64,000 nt of DNA from Calycina herbarum. Its lineage: Eukaryota; Ascomycota; Leotiomycetes; Helotiales; Pezizellaceae. Below, piece by piece: positions 1-12,081 of this stretch. The stretch's first letter is position 1. Every line of letters begins with the position of its first letter. A program made the position numbers and the translations under genes. The stretch lies in contig LLEY01000161.1 in the NCBI GenBank assembly GCA_001414485.1, positions 1 through 64,000 on the forward strand, in the 5' to 3' direction. The notes beneath the pieces are model-generated. The model ran no database searches. It was not told the DNA's origin and worked only from the letters and a program-made list of their open reading frames with translations.

Positions 1-826
1 TTTGATTAAAATCGCGGTATTAGACACCCGATTTGGGCCATCTATTGGTTTGCGCAATCCAGAATTTATTGCCCAAATAGATTAGTCTAATTGCGCAATA
101 CCTCGTATTGCGGAACACCATAGCACAGATGCCCAAGAGCCTCCAGAGCCTCGTCTGACATTAACTTGGGCTACGCCGTAGAAAAAGAAAACAAATGTGC
201 AAGAAATCGAGCGATCACTCCCCATCAATAAATTGATGGGCGTACCTAGACATTAACGGGTCCTGTGACTGGATGATCAGTCAGGGCTGACGATGCACAA
301 GCTCGCGGTGGACAAAAAAAGTGGCACCATAATTCGCGACCCTACTAAAATCGCAACGTAATAACTTAAGAACAGCACATCGCAAAAATACAACAAAAAT
401 ATGGATAGAGGCGCAAGATCCTAATTTGCCTCCCTTTGGAGTTTTGACGGGTTTTATTGTATTTGCGTTAAGTTGTAGGCGTTGGTACTTTTGTCCACCG
501 CGAGACAAGGCATGCAAGCCGCTGTTCAGAATGGGGGATAGAAGTGATGGTTTTGATCTGTATATTGATGGATTCGATGATTACGAGTTTAAGTTGTCCA
601 TACGGACAAACAGTCTAAATATGTTCCAAGGGCTTATTAAGCACCAAGATTTGGCCCCCAAATCACCTGATTTCTGACACTCTGTCCCTCGAATTTGAGA
701 GAGTCCTAATGCCTCTCTTACCTTTATATGTTATATATCTATCTTCAAGTAAGCAGCTTTGAGGATACACTAGTTCATTTATAGCATATTTCAGCTTCGT
801 CCCGTGAACGTCAGACTGGAAATCAA
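1..826. other. Intergenic, no recognised gene; upstream of the solute-binding gene
   Basis: Short open frames exist here (for example 426-677) but show no recognisable domain, and I do not call them genes. A TATA-like AT stretch near 725-745 and the context aatcaaATGG at 827 suit a promoter and start for the gene downstream. Confidence 0.4.
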
Positions 827-3264
827 ATGGCGACTAAGAAGGTGTTCCAAAATTCCATGCCCAACGCAGTTTCCCCCGTTGCTGTCTACCACTCGGCTGT
901 AGTTGGACCGACTGGCTATGAGGATATCAAATTTCGAATTGCTGCTGCAAATGACGGCAACTCAGGTCTCTTGAAGGCATTAGCCAGCGCGTTTATCGAT
1001 AAAAAGGTCAAAACTGATGGTGCAGCCCCGTTCTCAATCGCCTGGTATCTTGCGGAGTCAGCAATCTCATTCAATTACCTTGCTGAAGGTCTGGTTGACG
1101 TGAACTTCGCAAGCCACATGCTTGCAGAGGATATTGCCATGAAGCAAAAGATTGCGTGCAGACGTGAATATTGTTTCCGGAGCCACTGGATGTTTGTTGG
1201 TAAGAGTTGGGGCTATTACTCGTAGGACACCTAAGCGAACCCTACCAAATTAACACTTATTACTTAAAAATCTATTATAATTTAAACTTCAAGTCTTCTG
1301 CCTTAAAACTTATATATATTATTAATGAATAGTTGCTAATCCTTTAACTTTGATAACATCTTCTAACTTATAAGTTAATCGCTTAGTATATCGCCTATAA
1401 TCACGTAGATCTACCAGATCCCAAAGCCTTTAGATCTCCCTAATCAACGCTTCCTTAGAAGTTAGGACAAAAGGCAACTTTTTCAGCTCTTCTTTCATCT
1501 ACCGCTAGAGCTTCTCAATTATATTTAAATCAGGCGAAGAAGGAGGCTAATTAAACCCGCGGACACTATGTTCGAGCTTAGCTAAACGAGCATGTCCCTT
1601 ATACACCTTAGAGCCGTCTTCTATAAAGATATACTCAGTACCAAGCTCGTCGAATAAGGGAAATATAACTGGCTCGAGAACTTAATCTCTATAGGCTCGA
1701 GAATTCACCCCTTTATAGCCTTGTTCCTTCTCTAAGAAGACAAGAGGGGATTTATAATCCCAGCCGATCGCGCCCCAGATCATAACCGTCACCCTCCCTA
1801 AGCGATATGTCGACCTAATACAGTCTAGACACCTCTTTTCGTCTATATGCCGTGTAACCCAGACTCTCCTACTCTTTCCAAGCTCAAATATACACTCGTC
1901 CGACCATATAACCTTCCTCCAGTCCCCCTTTTGCCTATAAGTAGCTGCCTAGTCCGATGTCCCCCACCAGCGGTGCGTATATACAAAAGCAAGACGTTTC
2001 TTTGCTTGGAGTCGGCTAATAAAGGGACGAGGGCAAGCAATACATCGTTGGTAGCCAGCGTAGCGAAGTTCTCGGCGGATTGTATAGGCAGAAGTAGGTA
2101 GGTAGATTAAGAGCGTTTTTAACTTATATAAAAGACATACGACGAGTAGTATAATTTTGTAATATAAATCAAAGGATTTAGCGTATATGTTACTTAGATA
2201 GTAATCTCTTTTAAAACTGCTTCCCTTTCTGTGTAGTTCGACTTAAATTGCTCTTATATATCCTTTACACGGTCGATTTTGGTATACTTAATTTAGCTTC
2301 TATCTTCCTCTACGATTTTCCATCGTCTCGCGCTTGACGTACTCTAGCGCGCTTCGGTGTCGACCAATTCTGGCCAGATTCGTGTATAGAAGAGGGGGAG
2401 AGGATTCGGTCTGCCATTTTCAATTTAATGAGTTTTGGTTAAAAGGTTGAATTATAGTAGGTTTTTGAAGACGGAGTGTCGGAAATTATGGTGGGGCGGG
2501 AAATCTCGCTTAGGTGTCCCACGAGTAATAGCCCCAACTCTTACGTTCAAAATGCAGAACTCCGTAATGTCCTATTTCAGAAGAGAATTCTAGCTAATCG
2601 ATAACTTCAAGGTCCCAAAGAAAATCACGCGAACATTCCCCTTGGGAATAACTACTCTATATATGATCAGCTCACGCAGCTATTCATTTCTGCCATCAAT
2701 ACATCCAGGTCAAACGAATGGCTTCGCGCACAGTTTTTAACCAGATTCGATTCGTCTGCTACCAATGTCATAGAGTGCTTTCTGTGGTCTACCCTTGGGC
2801 AGGCGCCATGGTCGGATATCCATGCACAATGGTATTATCGACTTCCTAGCACCTCCCTAGGTGCTCTCGAGGGGGCTACTCAGCTGAAGGAATATACAAT
2901 AACGGGCAGGGAGACATGGTTGTCGGCTGACCCCTCTGTTCGTGATGCAATGACAATATTTATAAGTGCACTGTTTCTTTTAACCAAGGCGAAGCGACTT
3001 ACATCCTCACAGAAAACAGGAACCGATAAACCGGAAGATCCATTACTCAAGCCAGTGCATGCCATGCTTGGATCGGATTGCAGCAATAAAAGCGTAGGAA
3101 ACGAATTTTTGGATTGGCTTGTTAGGACTGATAGTCAAAATATCATCCGCACATTTTCGCTGTCCGGTTATCCTGTCTATTGTGTGGCCCCAGAGGGCCT
3201 CAAGAGAGTAAGTGCTCTTTACCAACATTCTTCTACTGTAGATGTTTTTGAAGGCGGCCTATAG
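827..3264 (+). CDS. Periplasmic-binding-protein-like (TupA/PBP type) protein, two exons
   Basis: Exons at 827-1199 and 2612-3264 join in phase to give about 341 residues without a stop. The product resembles fungal proteins with a bacterial-type tungstate/phosphate-binding (PBP) fold. Visible landmarks are the N-terminal strand with N-D-G-N-S-G-L-L-K-A-L, then R-R-E-Y..R-S-H-W-M-F-V-G, the G-P-K-E-N-H-A-N start of exon 2, W-S-T-L-G-Q-A-P-W, and D-P-L-L-K-P-V-H-A-M-L near the C-terminus. I see no clear signal peptide, although homologues are often secreted. The intron (1200-2611) has donor GTAAGA, a GCTAAT branch-like site and acceptor CAAG, and it contains an entire Tc1/mariner element. Without the element the intron would be about 71 nt. 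Ligand and role are unknown. The gene is probably intact if the long intron is spliced; otherwise it would end at the 1225 stop. Confidence 0.68.
1203..2541 (-). mobile_element. Tc1/mariner-type DNA transposon, 1339 bp, inside an intron
   Basis: Terminal inverted repeats run inward from agagttggggctattactcg at 1203 and from its reverse complement ending at 2541. They match over about 35 bp with one difference and are flanked by a TA duplication (1201-1202 and 2542-2543). The minus strand encodes a DDE transposase of the Tc1 class: W-S-D-E-C-I-F-E-L-G-K-S near 1880-1915, V-T-V-M-I-W-G-A-I-G near 1770-1795, and S-P-D-L-N-I-I-E near 1515-1545. Several Trp codons read TAG, as in the codon before P-P-S-S-P-D and the one after E-K-L, so the copy is inactive. 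The mutations are G-to-A on the coding strand, as RIP leaves. Confidence 0.9.
1470..2040 (-). pseudogene. Tc1/mariner transposase remnant
   Basis: Minus-strand frames keep the first Asp (W-S-D-E), the central block (V-M-I-W-G-A-I-G) and the final Glu (P-D-L-N-I-I-E), but several in-frame TAG codons replace Trp. The family's role is cut-and-paste transposition at TA. It cannot make a full protein now. Confidence 0.75.
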
Positions 3265-3920
3265 GCCCATTGTCTTACAATTTAATAGCTGGGCCGACGA
3301 CTCGGATAACCTCCCCTGCTCTAATTATGACTCAGAACTCATATCTCTTCTTGGTATTTTCTTCAATTTGGGCTGGCGAAATTTTGGGAAAGGTATTGGG
3401 GGGGGGGGGGGGGGGGTGCAGGAAACCAGAAAGTCGGTTTTGAATTTCTCTAGGTGTTAACATAAGTTGGAGGTGCTCGGAAATCAGCCCGATCTAGTGT
3501 CAAATTGTCTGCTTAACTTGTTTCTATTTATAATCCAAATTCAATATACACTTGAAGCTATTGTGAAGCCTACGTATGTAAAATCTTAAAGCTCGGCTGG
3601 AAGAAGCCATGTTCTAACTTTTAAGATACGTTATATATTACTTTCGTAGGAACACGAATTGATTTTCTCTATATAATACTAGTGATACAAAGATCTCTAT
3701 ACACCGAGCTCGATAAACTTCTTTAGATTAGAAATAGATAATCTTAATTCTAACTATATATTTCTTTTAGATAACTAATAATAGAAATTAAGAAGCTTAA
3801 TATATTAAGAGAGGATTAGATATTAATAAGAGAATATTTAATAAGAGTTAACTTAAGCGAGAATAAAGAATATATCTATTAATAGTATTAATTTTCAGAT
3901 ATAAATTATAAGTAAGAAAC
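3265..3920. other. Transition from gene flank into the AT-rich transposon block
   Basis: The 3' flank of the solute-binding gene has a run of 19 G residues at about 3398-3416. From about 3600 the base composition drops sharply and CpA nearly disappears. The last 200-300 bp before 3921 are probably the upstream part of the plus-strand Ty3 element W, because the GAAAC duplication (3916-3920) shows that element X split one continuous sequence here. Confidence 0.5.
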
Positions 3921-4201
3921 TATAATAGTACGAAACAGATACTACTACAAAAGAGGTATATAGAAGTACGTTCGATAGAATAACATATCTGAATACTAGG
4001 CTCTAATACGAAGGAAAAGACTAAATTTTTTCCTAATAGAGAGGAGGTAGCTATTTATAAGAGGTTTAGATAATAGTAAGTTTAGAAGCTATCTAGCTAT
4101 TTTAAATCCTAAAACAACATCTGTATTATATCCTACTTAGCACGTAGACTCGGCAATTCCAATTCCGATTATTCCGATCAATTCCTAATAGTTCTATTAT
4201 A
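3921..4201 (-). repeat. 3' LTR of element X
   Basis: First of four copies of the same roughly 283-bp LTR (others at 6916, 9271 and 17534). Preceded by GAAAC, which reappears after the 17534 copy. Confidence 0.88.
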
Positions 4202-5649
4202 TCCTCTCTTCTTAAAAAGACTCGTCCTCGAGGCTTCGTATTATCGGTGCGGTATCGGTATAATATCGGTGGGCGGTGTCTATAGGCGGTAGTATTATCG
4301 TTTATAGTTTAAATCGTAGTTTATTAGTTATCTTTTATATAATAATAGTAATAAACAAAAGAAGGAGATCTAATTAGCTATCGAGTAGGAGTCGGTAGAC
4401 TATAGTAGTATTTATAGTTTATTTACTATTACTATTTATAATAATAGTAATAAATAATAATTATAATACGCTAGCTATTATTATCTATTATATATTAGTA
4501 GCTAACTCGCTCTTAATTCTGATTTCTTTTCCTCTTTTTCTTCTAATAAATAATAATAAATTAAACTATAAGAATAGCCTCTAATTAGGTATATCTTTCT
4601 ACGCTAACGTCTTTAGATATATATATATAACATAAGTCTCCACCTTCAGAGTCAGAGCTAACTCGGAGTGCTAATCAGTTTATATAGTAAAATACCTCTT
4701 CCTTACTCTACTAGTACTCTTCTAGATACCTACCGCGTCTGCTACGTTCGATACCTTTAGGCAAAAGCTAGAGACAAGGAGCACGAGTATATCTTTATAA
4801 AAGACGTATCTAAGAAGTGCGAGTATTATATTAGATAGAACGCCGTTTATATTCTAGTAAGTAGTCTTAAGTCTAAACTAAGTCTAAACCTATACTAACT
4901 ATTATAGTTGCCCTGGTTTATAGAGAAGGAGTTTACTATCTTATAGCTCTTAGAAAGCCTGGTTACGATTAAGAAGGCTGTTAAGGCTATTAATAAGATT
5001 ATAGTCGTTGCTACTATAGAGGTACCTAAGACTATAACAGAGTTGTAGTATACGCTTCTTAAGAAGACTCGAGCGCTTCGCGTCGAGGTTACTATAAGTA
5101 TTCCTTCCTTAGTTAGTATAGTTACAAAGGTGATTTTAGACTAATATTCTAATAAGCTAGTAATACTATATAAGTCTAGATTTAGAACCTCTTTAAAGCT
5201 TATCTAAAGAGCTTATAGGTCGCGAGTAGTTATTAAAGTAAGAAATATAAGTACGCGGAGGTAGAGAGGGTTCTTAGAGATAAGCCGGTTCGGGTCTCTT
5301 TTAGTAGAGAGAATAGCGAGGAGGAGGATTATAAGAACGAGGATAATAAGAAGGAGGCTAAGGCTACTACTATATAGCTAGCTAACGAGGTAGCTAAGAT
5401 AGAGAAGAAGGTTAAGCTTTAGATTCTATTTAGTAGTAACTTAGTATTATCTTCTTATTCTTCTACTTTATCGATTTTAAGTTACTTAGAGGTAACTAGA
5501 ATTAGTAGATATTCTTAAAAGTCTTTTAGTTAAATAATAAACTCTTTACTCGTCTTTATCTATTTCCTATATACGTATCTATTTAGAGAGAAGTCGAGGT
5601 CGTCTTAGTTACTCTAGGTATTTAATATAGAAGTCTCTTAATCGATATA

Positions 5650-6900
5650 GTAAACCTTGAAAATTATCGGTAGAATACTAAGTAGAGTCTAAACCGTAGC
5701 TGACCTATTTTATATAATACTATAGTTATCTTCTAAAAAGTCTATTAGTAAGAATCTCTTAAACTTTCTATTCTTATATACTCTAAATAATCTCTAGAAG
5801 TAGCTCTAGACCTTCTTATCTAGGTAGAGAGGTATTTAGGTTCTTAGATAGTATATCTATAGTAAAAACGTTATAAATTAATAATTCTTCTAAGAGCTTT
5901 AATCTATAAGAGTATTCTATACGTTCTAGTATCTTAAAAGGTCCTGTCTACTACTCGGCTAGCTTTCAGCTAGGTCGATTTATCTTAAGATTCCTTAATA
6001 ATAAGTAGACTTTATTACTAATATTCTAGTCGATAGCTCTTTAGTATTAATTCGTACTATCTTATATTCTCTACTAGGCTTTGGTTATATTATCTTTAGC
6101 TACGTTCTAGGCTAAGTATATACGTCGGGCTATTTTAACTACCTTATTATAATTTAATCGTTTCTAGGGAATAGAAGTCTTTAAGGTATTCTAGTTCTAT
6201 AAGGTTCTTAAATCAAGTCTAAACTTAAGCTAATAAGAGGTTATACTGATTAAGAAGTATAGAAGAGTTATTTATACTTAGTTTATTAGAGAGATTAATT
6301 CGCTCTAATTATCCTAATAGTAGGTTACGAAAGACCTTAGTCTCTAATCGATATATCGGTTTATAATCTCTATCTAACTATCTATTTATTTATAATAAGC
6401 TATAGAGAGCTTAAGCTTAATACTAATAATATAATAGAATTCTGTCTAAAAAGCCGAGACGAATTAAGGTCCTCTATTAGACGTAATTGATTTAGAATAG
6501 TGTCTAAAACGATAGATCTATTATATAAAAGGTTAAGCTAATTCTCTAGCGTTAGTCGTAGAATAGTAGAGAATAGATATTAAGTTCTTTCTAAGATAGT
6601 CGATAAATACTAGTATAGTATTATATCTATATTTGTCTTTTAGAAAGGACTTAAAATCTATATATAAATACTATATTAAGTAATCGAGAACTGGTAGTAG
6701 GTGAAGAAACCCTTGCTATTTAGTCTATTAAGAATAAGAGTATTTATACACTTAGTAGTTAGCTACGTATACTTTATAGTCTAAGTCTATACTAATCTAG
6801 TAGTAGGTAGAAGCTAATAACTAGTATATCTTTTAAGTACTTAGATAAGTACTAGATACTTAGTCGTAGACTTCTTAGATTAGATTTATATAGAGTTTAG
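5650..6900 (-). pseudogene. Integrase and chromodomain part of element X pol
   Basis: The minus frame reads integrase core and C-terminal blocks such as N-R-Y-I-D, R-L-R-S-F-V-T-Y-Y, K-V-Y-L-L-L-R-N-L-K, and T-G-P-F-K-I-L-E-R at about 5930-6060 (the GPY/F module). It continues into a chromodomain-like segment near 5690-5790. Trp and Gln positions are TAG. Chromodomain integrases are thought to direct Ty3 elements to heterochromatin. Confidence 0.7.
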
Positions 6901-6915
6901 TATTTCTTTAGATAT

Positions 6916-7198
6916 TATAATAGTACGAAACGGATACTACTATAAAAGAGGTATATAGAAGTACGTTCGATAGAATAACATATCTGAATACTAGGCTCTA
7001 ATATAAAGAAAAAGACTAAATTAGTCTTTCCTAATAAAGAGAAGGTAGCTATTTATAAGAGGTTTAGATAATAGTAAGTCTAGAGCTATCTAGCTATTTC
7101 AAATCCTAAAATAATATCTATATCGTATTCTATTCGATACGTAGACTCGGTAATTCCAATTCCGATTATTCCGATTAATTCCTAATAGTTCTATTATA
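6916..7198 (-). repeat. 3' LTR of element Y
   Basis: Copy of the X-family LTR, directly after GATAT. Confidence 0.88.
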
Positions 7199-9270
7199 TT
7201 CTCTCTTTTTAAAAAAGACTCGTTCTCGAGTCTTCGTATTATCGAGGTAGTATTAGTAGCAGTGTCTATAGGCGGTAGTATTAGTAGTAGAAGGATTATT
7301 ATATAGAATACGGTTTATTAAGTAAGGTGTTTAGCGAAAGATAGGATACGAGTTATAGCTAGCCTTATTTATAGATATTACTTATATTAGATGTTTTCTA
7401 CTAAAGTAAAGTATTCGCTAAAAGAGTATATAGTCTAATCTCTTAATTATTCTATATATTAGAGAGGATTTAGATAAGAGTTAGAGACGGAAAAGTCGGA
7501 ATTTAGACGTCGATATTATAAAAGATAGTAATAACTTAGCTAAGAGGTTACTTATTCTTGTCTTTCGTTCTAATAGATAGTATACTTCTACGATTTATAA
7601 CTGATTTATAACTGATTTATATCTGATTTAAATTAGACTTCTAGAATCTAGCTAGAAGGTAAAAGAAAGTAAGGACTTCTTACTAAAGTAGAGAGTTAGA
7701 GAGGTATCGGCTAGTTAAATATTATTACTAATAATTATTATCTAATACCTCGTTTTCCTACTAATTCAGAGTACTCTACGAGGACTTAGTTTTATCTTCT
7801 TATTAGTCTAGTAGAAAAGGATTCGTGTTCGAGTAGTAGAAGGTTCGATGTTATACTAGATAAGAATTAAAAGGTAGTCTTTTTAACTAAAGTGGTTATA
7901 CCGACTAGCTTAGTTATATTAGCTATATATAACTTAGTATTTCAGCGTCTTTCCTTATCTAGAGCTAGAAGATCTATTACTATTTTAACGAAGTTATAAT
8001 TCTAACGTCTCTTAAGTAGAGCTACTAAGTGTTAGAGCTGTAGTATAATCTTCTTCTATATATAGAAGAACTGTTCTAACTCTAGTATCTCTCTAAGTAT
8101 AGCTATACTTGAAAAGCGACCTCTAAAGTTAGTAAACGTTTCTTTAGTATAATTCTTTCTACCTATTTATAAAGCCTAGAAGGCGTTCTATATATCCTCT
8201 GTTTTATATCTAGTTAAGAAATATAAATCTAAAAGTTTAATTATATCTTAATAATCGTAGAAAGTAATATAAATCGACTTAGACTCGTACCTAGGCTTAA
8301 GGTAGTTCCTAGCGAGTCTAGTAGTTGTTCTCTATATAAGAGCCTTTTAAGTCGAGCTTATATTATAATAATCGGTATTTACTAGTAGTCTATTATATAC
8401 TAATATCTTCTATTATTAGTAGATAGATAAGGTACTATTATTTAAGAGTTTAATCCTTTCTATAATCTTGCTTTTAGCAGGTTAGAGAGGATTCAGAGTG
8501 TCTTTAGAGGCTAGGAGAGTAGTCTACTGTCGAGGGAAGATATTAGAGGTAGTAGTATCTCTTAAGCGAAAAGAGTCTCGCGTAGTACTTAGAGACGAAA
8601 GAGGTTCTAAATCGATTTAGAGTGGATTTATAGAGGTAAGTTAGAGTTCGCTTATTATCCTTTCTAACTATATAAACTAATCGTTATTATCTTAAAGATT
8701 TTCTTCTAAGCCTTATACTATATCTTATATCTTATCTATATTAGAGAAGTCTTATTTATCTTTAACTTTATTATTATTCTAAGACCTCTTAGGTTTTAGC
8801 GTACTAGTACGATTCGTAGACCTTTTATATAGAAGTCTACTAGTTTCTCTAGTAGATTACTTAACACTCTTAAGTAGAGCTTTAGAATTCGATATATTAT
8901 ATATCGATTCGAAAAAGAGAGAGAGTTAAGAGATAGATTTAGAAGGCTTCTAGGTAACTATATATCGTCGACTATCTATATCTTATATAGTAATCTCTAT
9001 ATAGAGAGGGTTATTAGAAGTCTTAGAAGTACTTAGCATAGTCTACTTCTATTAACGTAGGAACCGCCTACGATTTTACTAGCTAACTATTTAGATACTA
9101 AACACTAGTATTACTAGCTATCTAGGTAGTCTCTAATTACCTAGCTATTTAAGGTTATTAATATACTAATCTAAATCTAGGCTAAATCGAATTCGAAGCA
9201 GGTACGCCGGCGCGCTCGAGTAAGATATTATAATAGGCTATTCTTAGCGAAGTCGAATTTAGTCTTTTAA

Positions 9271-9553
9271 TATAATAGTACGAAACAGATACTACTACAA
9301 AAGAGGTATATAGAAGTACGTTCGATAAAATAACATATCTGAATACTAGTCTTTAATACAAAGGAAAAGACTAAATTAGTCTTTTCTAATAGAGAGGAGG
9401 TAGCTATTTATAAGAGGTTTAGATAATAGTAAGTCCGAAGCTATCTAGCTTTTCTAAAACCTGAAACAACATCTGTATCGTATTCTATTTAGTACGTAGA
9501 CTCGGTAATTCTAATTCCGATTATTCTAATCAATTCCTAATAGTTCTATTATA
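9271..9553 (-). repeat. 5' LTR of element Y
   Basis: Copy of the X-family LTR, followed by GATAT. The upstream context agtcttttaa is shared with the 17534 copy, which shows that both are 5' LTRs in the minus orientation. Confidence 0.88.
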
Positions 9554-9860
9554 GATATAAGCTGTTCTCTAAATAGAAGTAAATTATCTAGCGAGATAGT
9601 ATAACCGTTCTTAAGCTAGCTACGCTCTTCTTAGAAGAATTATATATTATCTATCTTTAGCTTCTAAATCAGGTCTAACCTAGATTCTAGTATAATATCT
9701 AGCTAAATCGTACTAATAGATGTCGCTTGTTTTTATAAAAAGGTCTAAGTAAGGTTAGTTTTAATTCGGAGGTCTAACTTAACAGGTCTAAAAAGAGTAC
9801 GCGAGTAGCTATCTAACTTAACTTAATTCTATATTTTAATATCTTACTTAACGTAGATTA

Positions 9861-11700
9861 TTAGAACCTAGATTATATTAGAAACTAGATTAATTTTAGC
9901 GAATTCCTAACCCTCTTTCTTTATAACGCGTTTTTTCTACTATATATTATATTAGTTATTCTATAAGAATTAAAAATCATTCTAGCTATCGAGGCTATTC
10001 GAATATCTAAAAAGCTAAGCTATTAGAAGGCTATAAAGCTCTATAGAGTACTCTTTTCTATACTAAATAGTAGAATAAACAGCTGAACTACTCTCTCTAA
10101 GCGACGGCTAGCAAACGTTAAATTATCTAAGCTAGAAGAGAAAGTAATTATTTAGAATATACTTAATCTAGATTTAAGAGAGTTTATACTCTAGCTAGGT
10201 AGCGTAGAAGATATAGCGAATTATATACTTAAATCGCGAGAGAGAAAACACGTTAGTAAGCTCTAGGTATATTAATTTATACAACGTTAACTAGATCTTA
10301 AGACGCGTTTTAATCGCGTTTATAATTTCTAAAGAGCTTTATATAAAGATTCTAAGCTAATTAGCTCGTAGTTCCGACTAGTTGAAAATATAAGAGTAAA
10401 ATATAGTATTTTAGACTACGACTTCTATAACTTCGACGAAACCGGCTTTATAATAGATATAATTTGCTCTATAATAGTTATAACCTATATAGATCGACGT
10501 AGTAGAGGTAAAGCAGTTTAGCTAGAGAATCGAGAATAAGCTATAGCGATTACTTATATTAATAGTAAAGGCTAGAGTATCTCTCTATTTCTAGTAGTTT
10601 AGAGTAAGAACTACCTTTTAAATTAGTATATAGACAGCGGCCTTCTATCTAACTAGGTTATTAAACCGATAAGTAATAGATAGACAAATAATAAGACAGG
10701 TCTAGAATAGCTGAAACACTTCGATAAATATACTACTACTTATATAAAGAGTTTATATCGAATACTAGTATTAGATAGGTATAAGAGTTACGAATCAGCC
10801 GAGTTCTAAGAGTACTATAAGGTATATAATATTATAACTCTTAGACTACCTTCTTATTTATTCTATCTAACTTAGCTACTTAATATTAAGTACTTTAGTA
10901 TATTAAAGCAGGTGTATAGTCGATAGATTAAGACGTTTATTAAAGCTTATATTAACTATATTACGAAGGTAGAGTTCTTTCTAGTCTTTATAGTAGTATA
11001 TAGAGAATCTATAATAGTCTAAAACGCTTAGGCTAGATTCCGTAGAGCTGGCTTAGTACTCTTTAACCTATAAGTAGTACTTTTAAAACTTAATATAAAG
11101 TTATAAACTATAACTTCTTCTAGACTCTCTACTGCTAATACTAATCCTTAGGTCTCCTAGACCTCTTCTAACCTAACTAAAGCTCTTTTATAAATAACAC
11201 TTGTTTAAAATTGAATTACCTGTTATTAAGAGAGCTTGCTAACTCTACTCTTCGAGACAGTTGCTATATTAGCTAAGAGTATAAAGCGAATAGCTTATAA
11301 GATAACTCTTCTATCTACTAAGGTATATACTCTTTAAGCAGCTAACGAAGCTTTAAGCAAACGCCGTAGAGCTAAAAAGGCTCGTGTCTATTAAGAGAGT
11401 ATACTTATAGTAGAGAATATATAGGATATTATAACCTAGAAGAATATAGATAAGTAGATACGACGCAACGTATATAAGGCGGGGGGTAGTCGTAAGAAGA
11501 GTTAACTATCTAGGTAATACTATAGAATCTATAGAAAAGCTAGTTATAACGTACGAACTTATTAAGAAGCTATAGATATATCTAGTTCCTCGGATTCTAA
11601 GGAGTTTTAGTTAATTTAATATATTATAGTTGATTTATTAGTATTCTAAGTTTAATACTAAGGAAAACTGATCCGGTTTCTAATATAATCCGGGTTCTAA
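9861..11700 (+). mobile_element. pogo/Fot-type DNA transposon P1, 1840 bp, nested in X
   Basis: About 37-bp terminal inverted repeats: ttagaacctagattatatta at 9861 against its partner ending at 11700 (ttagaacccggattatatta when reversed). TA duplication at 9859-9860 and 11701-11702. Differences between the two ends are all C-to-T or G-to-A, as expected from RIP. The plus strand carries a degraded DDE transposase. The insertion splits the RNase H/integrase side of X. Confidence 0.88.
9960..11625 (+). pseudogene. P1 transposase (DDE, CENP-B/pogo class) with C-terminal zinc-knuckle relic
   Basis: The plus frame keeps N-F-D-E-T-G-F (about 10430-10455), A-I-A-I-T-Y-I-N-S-K-G, L-V-L-D-R-Y-K-S-Y (Asp block, normally D-G-H) near 10770, and the C-terminal coiled region with A-N-E-A-L-S-K-R-R-R-A-K-K-A-R near 11345-11385. 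The expected C-x2-C-x4-H-x4-C knuckle near 11525-11575 now has Tyr in place of Cys, the result of TGT/TGC-to-TAT/TAC changes. Many Trp and Gln codons are TAG. Clearly inactive. Confidence 0.8.
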
Positions 11701-12081
11701 TAAACTATGTTATATCTAGTTAGAATATCTATCTTTTAATTTACCTTTTTAGACGTGAATTAGATCTAGAAGTTAAAGTCGGATAGGAATTCTATCTATT
11801 ATACTTGTTTAGCTATAAGTAGCTTAGTTATTATAAAGTATTCTAAGGATCTATAGTCTAAATACACGTCGATATAGCTCTGATATAATATAAGTTTAGA
11901 CTACTATTTCTTAAATACTTCGATAATTATAAATAATTCCTTATCGTAGATTTCCTAATTTGCTTTATAACTAACTAAGGCGTAGAAGTAAAAACCTATA
12001 GAATACTATCGATTACTATATTATTAGAAGAATACATCTACTATTACTCTATTAGAAGAGTCTATCTCTAGCTTTATATTA

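Larger units (their letters stand above)
6916..9553 (-). mobile_element. Element Y: internally deleted relative of X nested in X
   Basis: Two 283-bp LTRs (6916-7198, 9271-9553) of the X type, flanked by the perfect duplication GATAT (6911-6915, 9554-9558). Between them are only about 200-250 bp adjacent to the 3' LTR and about 1.8 kb matching the gag side of X (compare about 7440-9270 with 15130-17530). The pol genes are absent. This is the layout of a non-autonomous deletion derivative that would depend on an X-like helper. It is heavily RIP-mutated. Confidence 0.85.

Noticed and set aside
1..130. Repeated attgcgcaat words at the left edge, possible replication or TIR motif
   Set aside because: Spacing is irregular and no paired end or target duplication is visible in the window.
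3398..3416. Run of about 19 G residues
   Set aside because: A simple homopolymer whose length is unreliable in assemblies; it lies outside any coding frame I support.
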